Shown here one piece after another: positions 16,628 to 23,909 of a stretch of 64,000 nucleotides of DNA. The notes under the pieces are model-generated. The model saw only the letters and a program-made list of their open reading frames with translations. It was not told the DNA's origin and searched no databases. Source of the DNA: Saccharospirillum alexandrii_A (GTDB lineage Bacteria; Pseudomonadota; Gammaproteobacteria; Pseudomonadales; Natronospirillaceae); the NCBI RefSeq assembly GCF_043641555.1, contig NZ_JBHZRJ010000003.1, positions 496,001 to 560,000 on the forward strand. Reading direction: 5' to 3'. Position 1 is the stretch's first letter; each line of letters starts with the position of its first letter. The position numbers were made by a program, and so were the translations under genes.

Positions 16628-17528
16628 TATTTTTAGAGTTGCAAATATGACTGCCGTACGCTATGAACATAGGCTTGCCATGGTGCGTAATCAAAGTTAT
16701 AGCGGTATCGCCCTAGAGCGTGGTAGCGATGGGTTATTTAGAGCTAAATTTTTCCAAGAAGGTATGTTAACAGAGAATTGGCTGTCAAAGTACGGCATTG
16801 CCGATGATGAATTATGGATTCCTGAGTCAGATGATCGAGTGGAGTATGATCACGATGAGTTGGCATTGGTGGACGGAAAGCTTTTTTTTGGAATAGTATT
16901 TGAAGTAGATAAAGGAGTTCTTCGTCAAATGTGCCTGTATACTAAGAATACGGGATGGGTCGATATTGAGAATACTGAAAAGGGATGTATTTCTTCAATT
17001 GATTGCTTCTTTCCAGGAAAGTATACGTTTAAATTTAATAAGAACAGAAATGGCAGCCTTTCTGCTTTGGTATATGGTAAACACAGTGCCGAAGGTGTGG
17101 AGGGGGCACTAATAGACATTAGTGGAAGTGAAGACTTCTCTGCATCTATAAGTATGAGCGGTAGTTTTGATAAGAATTTTATTGATGAACTTAATGACAG
17201 AATACGATTTTACTCTGTGGATGTGCCCCTTCCAAAAGAATACAAGAGCATAACCTATATGAGGTGTTCATTGAATTCTATGACTGTTGAGCCTATTAAA
17301 AATACTCTGGATAGTATAGGTTTTGAAAAAGCGAAAGAAATGACTGTTTTTTCACTGGATGTAAATCTAGATGCTCTTCTGGAAATGATTGGTTTTGCGA
17401 AAGTAAAGGAAGTTGTATTTGAGTATCAGAATAAGAAAACGCCCGTTCCAACAGAGCTGGTCGAGGCTATAAAAAATGCTTGTCCCGGTCTAAAAGTGGA
17501 GGTTAATAACCCGACACATACAGCATGA
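16620..17528 (+). CDS. Putative immunity protein of the orphan deaminase
   Basis: A 302-residue protein of unknown family starting 8 bases before the end of the deaminase frame, the position expected for a cognate immunity gene. It has no signal peptide or membrane helix. The N-terminal two thirds are predicted beta-rich (GIALERGSDGLFRAKFF, DGKLFFGIVFEVD), and the last 100 residues include two similar segments (IGFEKAKEMTVFSLDV and IGFAKVKEVVFEYQ), hinting at an internal repeat. It is AT-rich relative to the flanking chromosome, like the rest of the island. A perfect hairpin follows its stop. Function inferred from neighbourhood only. Confidence 0.6.
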   Translation: MNNIFRVANMTAVRYEHRLAMVRNQSYSGIALERGSDGLFRAKFFQEGMLTENWLSKYGIADDELWIPESDDRVEYDHDELALVDGKLFFGIVFEVDKGVLRQMCLYTKNTGWVDIENTEKGCISSIDCFFPGKYTFKFNKNRNGSLSALVYGKHSAEGVEGALIDISGSEDFSASISMSGSFDKNFIDELNDRIRFYSVDVPLPKEYKSITYMRCSLNSMTVEPIKNTLDSIGFEKAKEMTVFSLDVNLDALLEMIGFAKVKEVVFEYQNKKTPVPTELVEAIKNACPGLKVEVNNPTHTA

Positions 17529-17533
17529 TTAAC

Positions 17534-17570
17534 TTGGTGGTTACGGCTAGTGTAACCACCAACGGCTTTT
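17534..17570 (+). terminator. Hairpin terminator at the end of the effector-immunity island
   Basis: TTGGTGGTTAC (17534-17544) pairs perfectly over 11 bases with GTAACCACCAA (17552-17562) across a seven-base loop, followed by CGGCTTTT. It sits just after the last island gene and before the convergent endonuclease V gene. Confidence 0.75.
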
Positions 17571-17637
17571 AGAATGAGTGTTGCATTACTCAGTAAGGAT
17601 ATACATCTAGTAGAAAACTAACTTGGGTTTCTTCAGC

Positions 17638-18327
17638 CTAGGGTGTTCCCATTTCCAGGTCTTTAATCACCTTCCTAACTGCCTGGTCTGAGAATCTCGT
17701 AGTTTCGGGTAGACGATAGTTTGGAGAGAGCTCCAGTACCCATTGGCAGGCGGTAGGTAGAGATATCTTATGCCCAATTGACACATAAATTGGCTTGATA
17801 CCAGTTTGGGTTCTTAGTGCCGCGCCTATCACTTCACCCTCGTCAACAAGTGGTGTTATGGAGCCACGCTCTTTGTCAGGTTCTGTTTCCTGACCAATTA
17901 AGCGTGATTTTCCGCACCCGATAGTTGGAATATCGAATAAAACGCCGAGGTGACAGGCTAGCCCAAACCTTCGCGGGTGAGCCAGGCCCTGGCCATCACA
18001 TACCACTAGCTGAGGCGTGGATGATAGCTGTTCGAATGCCTTGATAATAGGTGGCAGCTCGCGGAAAGAGAACAGGCCAGGTATATAGGGGAACTGTTCC
18101 TGATCTTGAATGGAGACTGTCTCTACCAGTTCACCTGAGGCTGCATCCAGCACAGCAACGGCCGCAACAAGGGTATTGCTGTGTTTTGAATAGGCAACAT
18201 CAACGCCCGCAACCAGTGTGACAGGCTCGAGCTCGTCCGTACGAATGACTTTTGAAGCCAGGTCTCTCTGCAGTGCTATGGCTTCTTGCTCACTGATATC
18301 CCAGGAGTGGTGTATGGCTGGTTGCAC
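17638..18327 (-). CDS. nfi: Endonuclease V (deoxyinosine 3'-endonuclease)
   Basis: A 229-residue Nfi family protein, which cuts the second phosphodiester bond 3' of deoxyinosine and other deaminated bases to start repair. The family core is clear: VTLVAGVDVAYSK (catalytic Asp at about 43), FPYIPGLFSFRELPPI, VVCDGQGLAHPRRFGLACHLGV (second Asp) and IGCGKSRLIG, followed by KPIYVSIGHKISL. Length matches the E. coli protein (about 223). It is convergent with the toxin island. Its placement beside a deaminase toxin is striking but may be chance, since nfi is a core repair gene. Confidence 0.95.
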   Translation of the reverse strand: MQPAIHHSWDISEQEAIALQRDLASKVIRTDELEPVTLVAGVDVAYSKHSNTLVAAVAVLDAASGELVETVSIQDQEQFPYIPGLFSFRELPPIIKAFEQLSSTPQLVVCDGQGLAHPRRFGLACHLGVLFDIPTIGCGKSRLIGQETEPDKERGSITPLVDEGEVIGAALRTQTGIKPIYVSIGHKISLPTACQWVLELSPNYRLPETTRFSDQAVRKVIKDLEMGTP

Positions 18328-18764
18328 GTTGTTTTTACCCGCTTGTGACTGCTTAGGGTTGCTGTGAGTTGATGTTTTGAAAGCGTTCTATTGTACAAGA
18401 TTTAATCTTACAACCGAACTGCAATTGTCAATTGTTAGGATTGAATGCCACCATAGGACCATTTAGCCACAGTATCTCGATTTAATGACGCCTCAGAATA
18501 CCAACAAGATATCGCAGAGTTATGCCAGTTTGAAATGGGGAGTGTGTGAATTCATCGAGAAGGTTTCATCAACCTTGTGATCGAGTTATCAACGTTTGCC
18601 CGTGAGTGTCAGTATCCTTCCTCGCGGTTTAAAGGCAAGTGTACGCACGGGTTATAGATTCTCGCGCTTTGCTTGTTTGTAGTCATTTCAATGAAGCGTT
18701 GCAGTTGTAGCAGCAAACTCATTGCAGATGTAAAGGATAATTGTTGTTGAAAGGGAGCATTACC
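18328..18764. other. Intergenic region, 437 bp, between nfi and a small membrane protein gene
   Basis: No coding region, RNA gene or repeat could be supported. It must contain the nfi promoter on the minus strand and the promoter of the gene at 18765 on the plus strand. Only the AAGGGAG site at 18751-18757 is clear. Confidence 0.6.
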
Positions 18765-19001
18765 ATGGATTCGATATCATCTATTCCGGTATTGAGAGAG
18801 CTGGATTTCAGTCAGAAAGTGAGCTTGCAGCGGTTGTATCAAAAGGAGCGGAAGGGTGGGGCCCTGAGCATTCAGGAACAGGACTTTCTGGACCAATACC
18901 GGGAGGAGCTGATTCGTGAGTTGTACAAAACCCGGTCGGTGTGGCCGACAATAATCTTAATGTCGATTAGTGTTTTGCTGTATCTGGTTTACAGCACTTA
19001 G
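18765..19001 (+). CDS. Small single-pass membrane protein, function unknown
   Basis: A 78-residue protein with a polar, charged N-terminal part (ELDFSQKVSLQRLYQKE, then a SIQEQDFLDQYREELIREL helix) and one C-terminal hydrophobic segment (WPTIILMSISVLLYLVY, about 59-75), so it is probably a tail-anchored inner membrane protein. The ATG at 18765 is chosen because AAGGGAG (18751-18757) lies seven bases upstream. An in-frame TTG at 18741 would remove that site from the leader. I recognise no family. It is monocistronic and ends in a pair of hairpins shared with the convergent GST gene. Confidence 0.65.
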   Translation: MDSISSIPVLRELDFSQKVSLQRLYQKERKGGALSIQEQDFLDQYREELIRELYKTRSVWPTIILMSISVLLYLVYST

Positions 19002-19012
19002 CTGGCTAGCTG

Positions 19013-19077
19013 CAGCCTGCGCTCAGTAATGCAGGCTGGTACGAACCTGAGAAAGCCTTTTTAGCTTGCTCAGGTTC
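19013..19077. terminator. Double hairpin between convergent genes
   Basis: CAGCCTGC (19013-19020) pairs with GCAGGCTG (19031-19038). A second, longer hairpin pairs GAACCTGAG (19043-19051) with CTCAGGTTC (19069-19077), with an inner AAGC/GCTT stem. They separate the genes ending at 19001 (plus) and 19098 (minus), consistent with bidirectional termination. Confidence 0.6.
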
Positions 19078-19097
19078 TTATACGCATGTCATATGAA

Positions 19098-19787
19098 TCA
19101 GCTGTTCGGCATGCACACTTGTGAGCCTTTTTCTACGGCAGGTCGCGCGTAGAAGCGTTCGCAGTACTGCATAACGTTGTTATAGGCAGCGGTATCCAGC
19201 GCTTCATGTCCTTCGTAAAAGTCGAGCGCCTTTATCCAGGGGCCAATGGCCATATCGGCGATGGTCAGCTCATCACCCATGATCCACTCCTGGCCCTGTA
19301 GGCGTTGGTTGAGCACGCCCAGAAGACGTTTCGATTCGCTGGTGAAGCGTTCCACTCCATAGCTATCGGATGTTTTGTCAGCGGCGAACTTATAAAAGTG
19401 ACCGAACTGACCAAACATCGGGCCAACATGCGCCACCTGGAAAAATAGCCATTGCAGGGTTTCCCAGCGCTTTGCTGGGTCTTTGGGCAGGAACTGTCCG
19501 GTTTTTTCCGCCAGGTACATCAGAATGGCGCCGGTTTCCATCATGGCAATGCGTTCACCATTGGGGCCATTTGGGTCGACGATGGCGGGTATCTTGTTGT
19601 TCGGGTTGAGTTTCAGGAAGTCTTCATCGAACTGGTCGTTTTTAATGATATTGACCAGATGCGGTTCATAGGGAAGGCCCGTTTCTTCGAGCATGATAGA
19701 CACTTTCTGACCATTCGGGGTGCCCATGGAGTAAAGCTGAAGAACAGTTGGGTCAGCGGCGGGCCAGCGTTTTGGGAAGTTGGACAT
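19098..19787 (-). CDS. Glutathione S-transferase, Nu class (YghU/YfcG-like)
   Basis: A 229-residue glutathione transferase-fold protein. The thioredoxin-like N-terminal domain has TPNGQKVSIMLEETGLPY, NPNNKIPAIVDPNG (cis-proline) and METGAILMYLAEKTGQF, the pattern of the bacterial YghU/YfcG group, which binds glutathione or glutathione disulfide and shows disulfide reductase and peroxidase activity. The C-terminal helical domain ends with the GDELTIADMAIGPW block. The frame extends upstream to 19970, but the ATG at 19787 starts the conserved sequence, and the extension would run into the divergent SGNH hydrolase. Substrate unknown. Confidence 0.88.
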   Translation of the reverse strand: MSNFPKRWPAADPTVLQLYSMGTPNGQKVSIMLEETGLPYEPHLVNIIKNDQFDEDFLKLNPNNKIPAIVDPNGPNGERIAMMETGAILMYLAEKTGQFLPKDPAKRWETLQWLFFQVAHVGPMFGQFGHFYKFAADKTSDSYGVERFTSESKRLLGVLNQRLQGQEWIMGDELTIADMAIGPWIKALDFYEGHEALDTAAYNNVMQYCERFYARPAVEKGSQVCMPNS

Positions 19788-19899
19788 CGTATGCTCCGGT
19801 TTGTTGTAAGGTAACTTTGGGAGAATGGGGCTGTTTTGAGTGTAGACAAGCGGGTAATCTGCCAGGCTTCCACAAACACTTTGACCGAGGACTTCAAAG

Positions 19900-20526
19900 A
19901 TGGTGAACAACCGCTCCCGACTGCTGTTTCTGGGTGATTCAGTCACCGATTGCGACCGGGATAGAAGCATTCGTCAACCCAATCGGCCTGAGGCGCTGGG
20001 AACCGGCTGGGTGCATAGGGTGGCTACCGAGTGGCTGGCACAGAACCCAGAGGCCCAGGTCTGGAATCGGGGGTATTCCGGTTGTGAAATAGGCGAGCTG
20101 CTGGATCAGGAAGGCTGGCAGCCGGTCAAGCAGGGCGGATACGACTTTATTACCGTCATGATCGGCATCAACGACATCTGGCACCCGTTTGAAGAGAATC
20201 AACCCCATCAGATTGCAACCAACCTGGCCGATGTTCAGGCATTAATAGAACGCCTGAAACCGCTCACCCGCCAATTGATTGTGGTCGAACCCTTTGCCAT
20301 ACCGGGCAGTGCCGTCACCGAAGTCTGGTGGCCGCTGCTGGCCGAGTTGCAAGCAGGCCAGCGCTCAATAGCGCAGAAATACGACGCTCTGTGGATGCCC
20401 GTGCAGGCCGACTTTGAAGCAGGCAGCGCTACTCAGCCAGTTTTGTGGGCCTACGATGGCGTTCATCCCGGCGTATTGGGTCACCGTTGGTTGGCTCAAC
20501 GCTGGCTGGATACGGTTCTGGGTTAA
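19900..20526 (+). CDS. SGNH/GDSL-family hydrolase
   Basis: A 208-residue SGNH hydrolase (esterase, lipase or carbohydrate deacetylase type). Block I is LLFLGDSVTDCD with the nucleophile Ser at about 14, block II has the Gly in NRGYSGCE, block III is GINDIWHPF (Asn), and block V is YDGVHPGVLGHRWLA with the catalytic Asp-x-x-His. No signal peptide is seen, so it is cytoplasmic. The organisation matches the small bacterial GDSL hydrolases found in sugar-ester metabolism. The natural ester is unknown. Its last four bases overlap the stop region of the convergent hutG. Confidence 0.85.
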   Translation: MVNNRSRLLFLGDSVTDCDRDRSIRQPNRPEALGTGWVHRVATEWLAQNPEAQVWNRGYSGCEIGELLDQEGWQPVKQGGYDFITVMIGINDIWHPFEENQPHQIATNLADVQALIERLKPLTRQLIVVEPFAIPGSAVTEVWWPLLAELQAGQRSIAQKYDALWMPVQADFEAGSATQPVLWAYDGVHPGVLGHRWLAQRWLDTVLG

Positions 20527-21494
20527 ACACTGATCCGCCCCGGTGTTTGCAGGGCATCCATTTCCCATACCAGACGCGCCGCAAGTTTGGCGGTGCGGTT
20601 ATCCTGATCGTAACCCGGGTTCAGCTCTGCGATATCGGCCATTAGCCACTGGCAACTGGCAAACTGGCAGCACCGTTGCACTTCTGTCAGGCAATTCAAC
20701 AGGAAGGTCGGAGAAATGCCAACTGCCGCCGGGGCACTGACGCCGGGGGCATATCCTGCAGGTAGCACGTCGAGGCACACTGTCACATACAGATAATCCA
20801 GCTCGCCAATAAACCGCCTGATAAAGGGCGTGGCGTGTACGTCGGTACAGTTCAGGTCGCGCAGGTAGTGAACGCCCAGATCTTCGGCGGTGTCGAACAG
20901 CCGCGGGGTGTTGACTGCTTCACTGATGCCGATGCAGGCGTAGTGGAATGGTTGATCGCGCTGCTTACAATCCTGTGCTATCTGGTAAAACGGTGTGCCC
21001 GAGGTGGCGTCGGGCGCGGGTTCGCGCAAATCAAAATGGGCATCAAAATTTAGAATACCCAACCGCGCATCGGGGTCGTTCTGGTCTAGCCACTGTCGCA
21101 GCCCGGTATAACTTGCGTAGCCAATTTCATGGCCACCGCCCAGGCCGATGACAAAGTGGCCCTCTTGCAACCGGGCTGCCACCCGGTCACCAAACGCGAT
21201 CTGGCTTGCTGGCAAATCCTCATCGGCACAGTGCACAGTGCCATCGTCATACAAGGCGCGATCAGAATGGGCCGCCAGACTGGCCAATGCCGAGCGCAGG
21301 GCGTTTGGGCCTTCAGCCGCCCCCGTGCGGCCCTGGTTCAACTGCACACCACGGTCACTGGCGAAGCTAATCAGGCAGGTGCCGGGCACCTCGGCCACTG
21401 GTTCAGCAATGCGTTGGTGCCAGCGCTGGCTGCGTGGCCCCACATCGGGGTCGATACGGCCATGCCAGGGTGCTTTGTCAAAGGGTTGCCACAT
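20523..21494 (-). CDS. hutG: Formimidoylglutamase HutG (arginase/agmatinase family)
   Basis: A 323-residue ureohydrolase-family protein, probably the formimidoylglutamase that converts N-formimidoyl-L-glutamate to glutamate and formamide, the last step of the direct histidine pathway. The di-metal motifs are GLGGGHEIGYAS (about 124-135), NFDAHFDLR (about 154-162) and CLDVLPAGYAPGVSAPA (about 246-262). The ATG at 21494 has AGGAG upstream. The longer frame to 21650 would cover the hutC start. It is divergent from hutC and separated by 146 bases. A different ureohydrolase activity is possible, but the hut context favours HutG. Confidence 0.9.
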   Translation of the reverse strand: MWQPFDKAPWHGRIDPDVGPRSQRWHQRIAEPVAEVPGTCLISFASDRGVQLNQGRTGAAEGPNALRSALASLAAHSDRALYDDGTVHCADEDLPASQIAFGDRVAARLQEGHFVIGLGGGHEIGYASYTGLRQWLDQNDPDARLGILNFDAHFDLREPAPDATSGTPFYQIAQDCKQRDQPFHYACIGISEAVNTPRLFDTAEDLGVHYLRDLNCTDVHATPFIRRFIGELDYLYVTVCLDVLPAGYAPGVSAPAAVGISPTFLLNCLTEVQRCCQFASCQWLMADIAELNPGYDQDNRTAKLAARLVWEMDALQTPGRISV

Positions 21495-21640
21495 GGGCTT
21501 CTCCTGTTGGTTCGCGAATGTACGATCACTCAATGCCTTTGATGTCGGTTCGAACTTGACCTGCCTGAAGCGCTGTTTCACCATGCGGTCACTGCCAGCG
21601 ACACCCGGTTGCTGTCCTTCACCACCCGAGTACCCCGACT

Positions 21641-22357
21641 GTGAGTTCACGCCAGCCCCGCTATCTGCAAATCAAAGAGTATCTGATGACCCGGATTCGC
21701 AGCGGTGAATTTGCACCGGACCATCAAATTCCTCCCGAAGAAAAGTTAGCTCAAAGTTTCGGTGTTAGCCGCATGACGGCCAACAAGGCCATTCGCGACC
21801 TCGTTCAGGAAGGTTACCTGGTGCGTCAGGCCGGTCTTGGAACCTTTGTGACCGATCAGAAAGCCGAATCGCCTCTGAACGATGTCAACAACATTGCCGA
21901 CGAAGTGCGCCAGCGCGGCCATCAGTACAGCAACCGGGTGCTGCGCTGCGAAGCCGTTGCCGCCGATGACGAAACCGCGCTCAAACTGGGCGTGCGCATG
22001 GGCGCCGAGGTTTTTCACAGTGTGCTGATCCACCTCGATAACGACCGCCCGATTCAACTCGAAGACCGTTTCGTCAACCCGCGCTGGGTGCCGGATTATC
22101 TTGAAACCGACTTCAGCCAGCACACGCCCAACGAAATTCTCGTCGCCCGCTGCCCGATTACCGATCTCGAACACGTTGTCGAGGCCATGCTGCCGGATGC
22201 CCAGACCGCAGACTGGCTGGAAACCGATACCGGACAACCCTGTCTGTGCATGACTCGGCGCACCTGGTCGGGCGAGCATCTGATCAGCTACGCCCGGCTG
22301 ATCTTCCCGGGCGACCGCTACAAACTGCGCAGCGCCCAGAGACGAACCCCCAACTGA
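21641..22357 (+). CDS. hutC: Histidine utilisation repressor HutC (GntR family)
   Basis: A 238-residue GntR/HutC-subfamily regulator. The N-terminal winged helix (about 5-72) contains YLQIKEYLMTRIRSGEF, IPPEEKLAQSFGVSRMTANK and GYLVRQAGLGTFV. The C-terminal UTRA domain (about 90-235) binds the inducer, which for HutC is urocanate. It starts at GTG 21641. It should repress the hut genes on both sides through the TGTATATACA-type sites near 23.74 and 23.87 kb. It ends four bases before the convergent yjiH-type gene. Confidence 0.93.
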   Translation: MSSRQPRYLQIKEYLMTRIRSGEFAPDHQIPPEEKLAQSFGVSRMTANKAIRDLVQEGYLVRQAGLGTFVTDQKAESPLNDVNNIADEVRQRGHQYSNRVLRCEAVAADDETALKLGVRMGAEVFHSVLIHLDNDRPIQLEDRFVNPRWVPDYLETDFSQHTPNEILVARCPITDLEHVVEAMLPDAQTADWLETDTGQPCLCMTRRTWSGEHLISYARLIFPGDRYKLRSAQRRTPN

Positions 22358-22361
22358 ACCA

Positions 22362-23681
22362 TTAGCCAGCAAGCCATGCTGCCAGATACCCGGCGGGTAC
22401 GGCCAGCAACAAACTCAATGCTACCCGTATAAACCAGACCACCACAATGCGGCCCACGGTCAGCGGAATCTTGGTCGACAGAATGCAGGGAATGGACGCC
22501 GAGAAAAACAACACGGCAGACACCGAAACCACCCCAGCGGCGAAGCGTGCCGGTAAGTCAGCATTCACCATCAGCAACGCAGGCAGAAACATTTCAGCCA
22601 AACCGGCAGCGGCCGCCTTGGCCAGATCCATCGCTTCAGGCAAACCCCAAATCGCGGCAAAGGGGTAAAACAACAGCCCGATCCAATCGAACAGCGGCGT
22701 GTGATTGGCCAGCAGCAAACCGATTAAACCAACAGACATAATGGACGGCAGAATACTGATCGCCATCACCAGGCCTTCGCGAACATTGGTCGCCACCCCT
22801 TGCCACACCGGCGGTGCTTCGCCCGCACCCGCCAAACCTGCCTGCCAGGCCGTGCTCAGCCGCTTGCCCTTGGCTACTTCGGGTTCCGGGTAATTACTGT
22901 GGTTGTCCATAGCCCGCAGCGGCGGCAAGCGCACGGTAATGGCGGTAACGGCGAAGGTGATCAGCAGGCTCAGCCAGAAATACAGATTCCACAGACTCAT
23001 GAGATCCAGTGTACGGGCGACAATGATCATGAAGGTGGCCGATACCGTTGAAAAGCCAGTCGCAATAATGGCCGCTTCCTTTGCAGAGTATTGGCCAGCG
23101 GTGTACACCCGGTTGGTGATCAGCAAGCCGATGGAGTAGCTGCCCACAAAAGACGCCACCGCATCAATTGCTGAGCGGCCGGGTGTTTTCCACAAAGGCC
23201 GCATCAGCGGCTGAAACAACACGCCAACCAACTGCATCAGCCCGTAGCCAATCAGCAACGACAAAAATACAGCACCCACAGGCACAATCAGGCCAACAGA
23301 AATCACCAGTTTATTAAACAGAAACGGCAGCATATCCGGTTCATGCAGCAGCGCAGGGCCCCAGCCTGTCACGGCCATTAATGCCGCCGCGACACCCAGA
23401 ACTTTAAGCACGGTAAACACGCGCTCGGTTTTATTGCGACGCCACTGACCGGTGACGAGCGGATAGATTGCACCGGCTACGATCATCGCCAGCGCATACC
23501 AGGCAGCACCGGGGCCGAGCAGCGATCGCAACGCATTCACGATGTGATCCAGCGGAATGGTGCGGGTGTCACCCAGCGTAATGGGGGTAAAAAAGATAAA
23601 GAGCCCGAGCAGGCTGGGCACAATGAGTTTTAGAGCCAGTTGCCAGGAGGCGCGCTCCTGGCTGAGGGTGGACTGAGTCAT
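22362..23681 (-). CDS. YjiH-type multi-pass membrane protein, putative hut transporter
   Basis: A 439-residue polytopic membrane protein of the YjiH/nucleoside-recognition (gate) family with about ten hydrophobic segments. Typical pieces are the SLLGLFIFFTPI opening, IDAVASFVGSYSIGLLITNR, FSTVSATFMIIVARTLDLM and ISILPSIMSVGLIGLLL. Proteins of this family occur beside hut genes in several gammaproteobacteria and may import histidine or urocanate. That role is inference. A GAGG site lies before the ATG at 23681, and a TGTATATACA operator candidate lies 56 bases upstream, so co-regulation by HutC is likely. Confidence 0.82.
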   Translation of the reverse strand: MTQSTLSQERASWQLALKLIVPSLLGLFIFFTPITLGDTRTIPLDHIVNALRSLLGPGAAWYALAMIVAGAIYPLVTGQWRRNKTERVFTVLKVLGVAAALMAVTGWGPALLHEPDMLPFLFNKLVISVGLIVPVGAVFLSLLIGYGLMQLVGVLFQPLMRPLWKTPGRSAIDAVASFVGSYSIGLLITNRVYTAGQYSAKEAAIIATGFSTVSATFMIIVARTLDLMSLWNLYFWLSLLITFAVTAITVRLPPLRAMDNHSNYPEPEVAKGKRLSTAWQAGLAGAGEAPPVWQGVATNVREGLVMAISILPSIMSVGLIGLLLANHTPLFDWIGLLFYPFAAIWGLPEAMDLAKAAAAGLAEMFLPALLMVNADLPARFAAGVVSVSAVLFFSASIPCILSTKIPLTVGRIVVVWFIRVALSLLLAVPAGYLAAWLAG

Positions 23682-23734
23682 GGGAAACCTCGCATCTGTA
23701 ATTATTGTCTGTGTTATGTGATGTCTAGCCTTTT

Positions 23735-23751
23735 AATGTATATACAAATGA
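23735..23751. promoter_or_regulatory. Probable HutC operator 1
   Basis: AATGTATATACAAATGA, containing the perfect 10-bp palindrome TGTATATACA at 23737-23746. It lies on the yjiH-gene side of the divergent yjiH-hutI promoter region and is identical over 17 bases to the site at 23872. HutC proteins bind TGTATA-type palindromes in other bacteria. Confidence 0.75.
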
Positions 23752-23871
23752 TGGCAAGGCTGTCAATCCCTATGAACTCCTGAGTTTTGTAACTCATTGT
23801 TATAAGCGGCGCTAAGCTTAAATTCACGGTTTTTTACATTTAACCGGTTGACTTCCAAGCCATTTCGATCA

Positions 23872-23888
23872 AATGTATATACAAATGA
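23872..23888. promoter_or_regulatory. Probable HutC operator 2
   Basis: The same 17 bases, AATGTATATACAAATGA, with the palindrome at 23874-23883, ending 21 bases before the hutI start. Its position next to the ribosome binding region fits repression of hutIUH transcription by blocking the promoter or early elongation. Confidence 0.75.
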
Positions 23889-23909
23889 CAACGACAGGGG
23901 CCTAACCCC

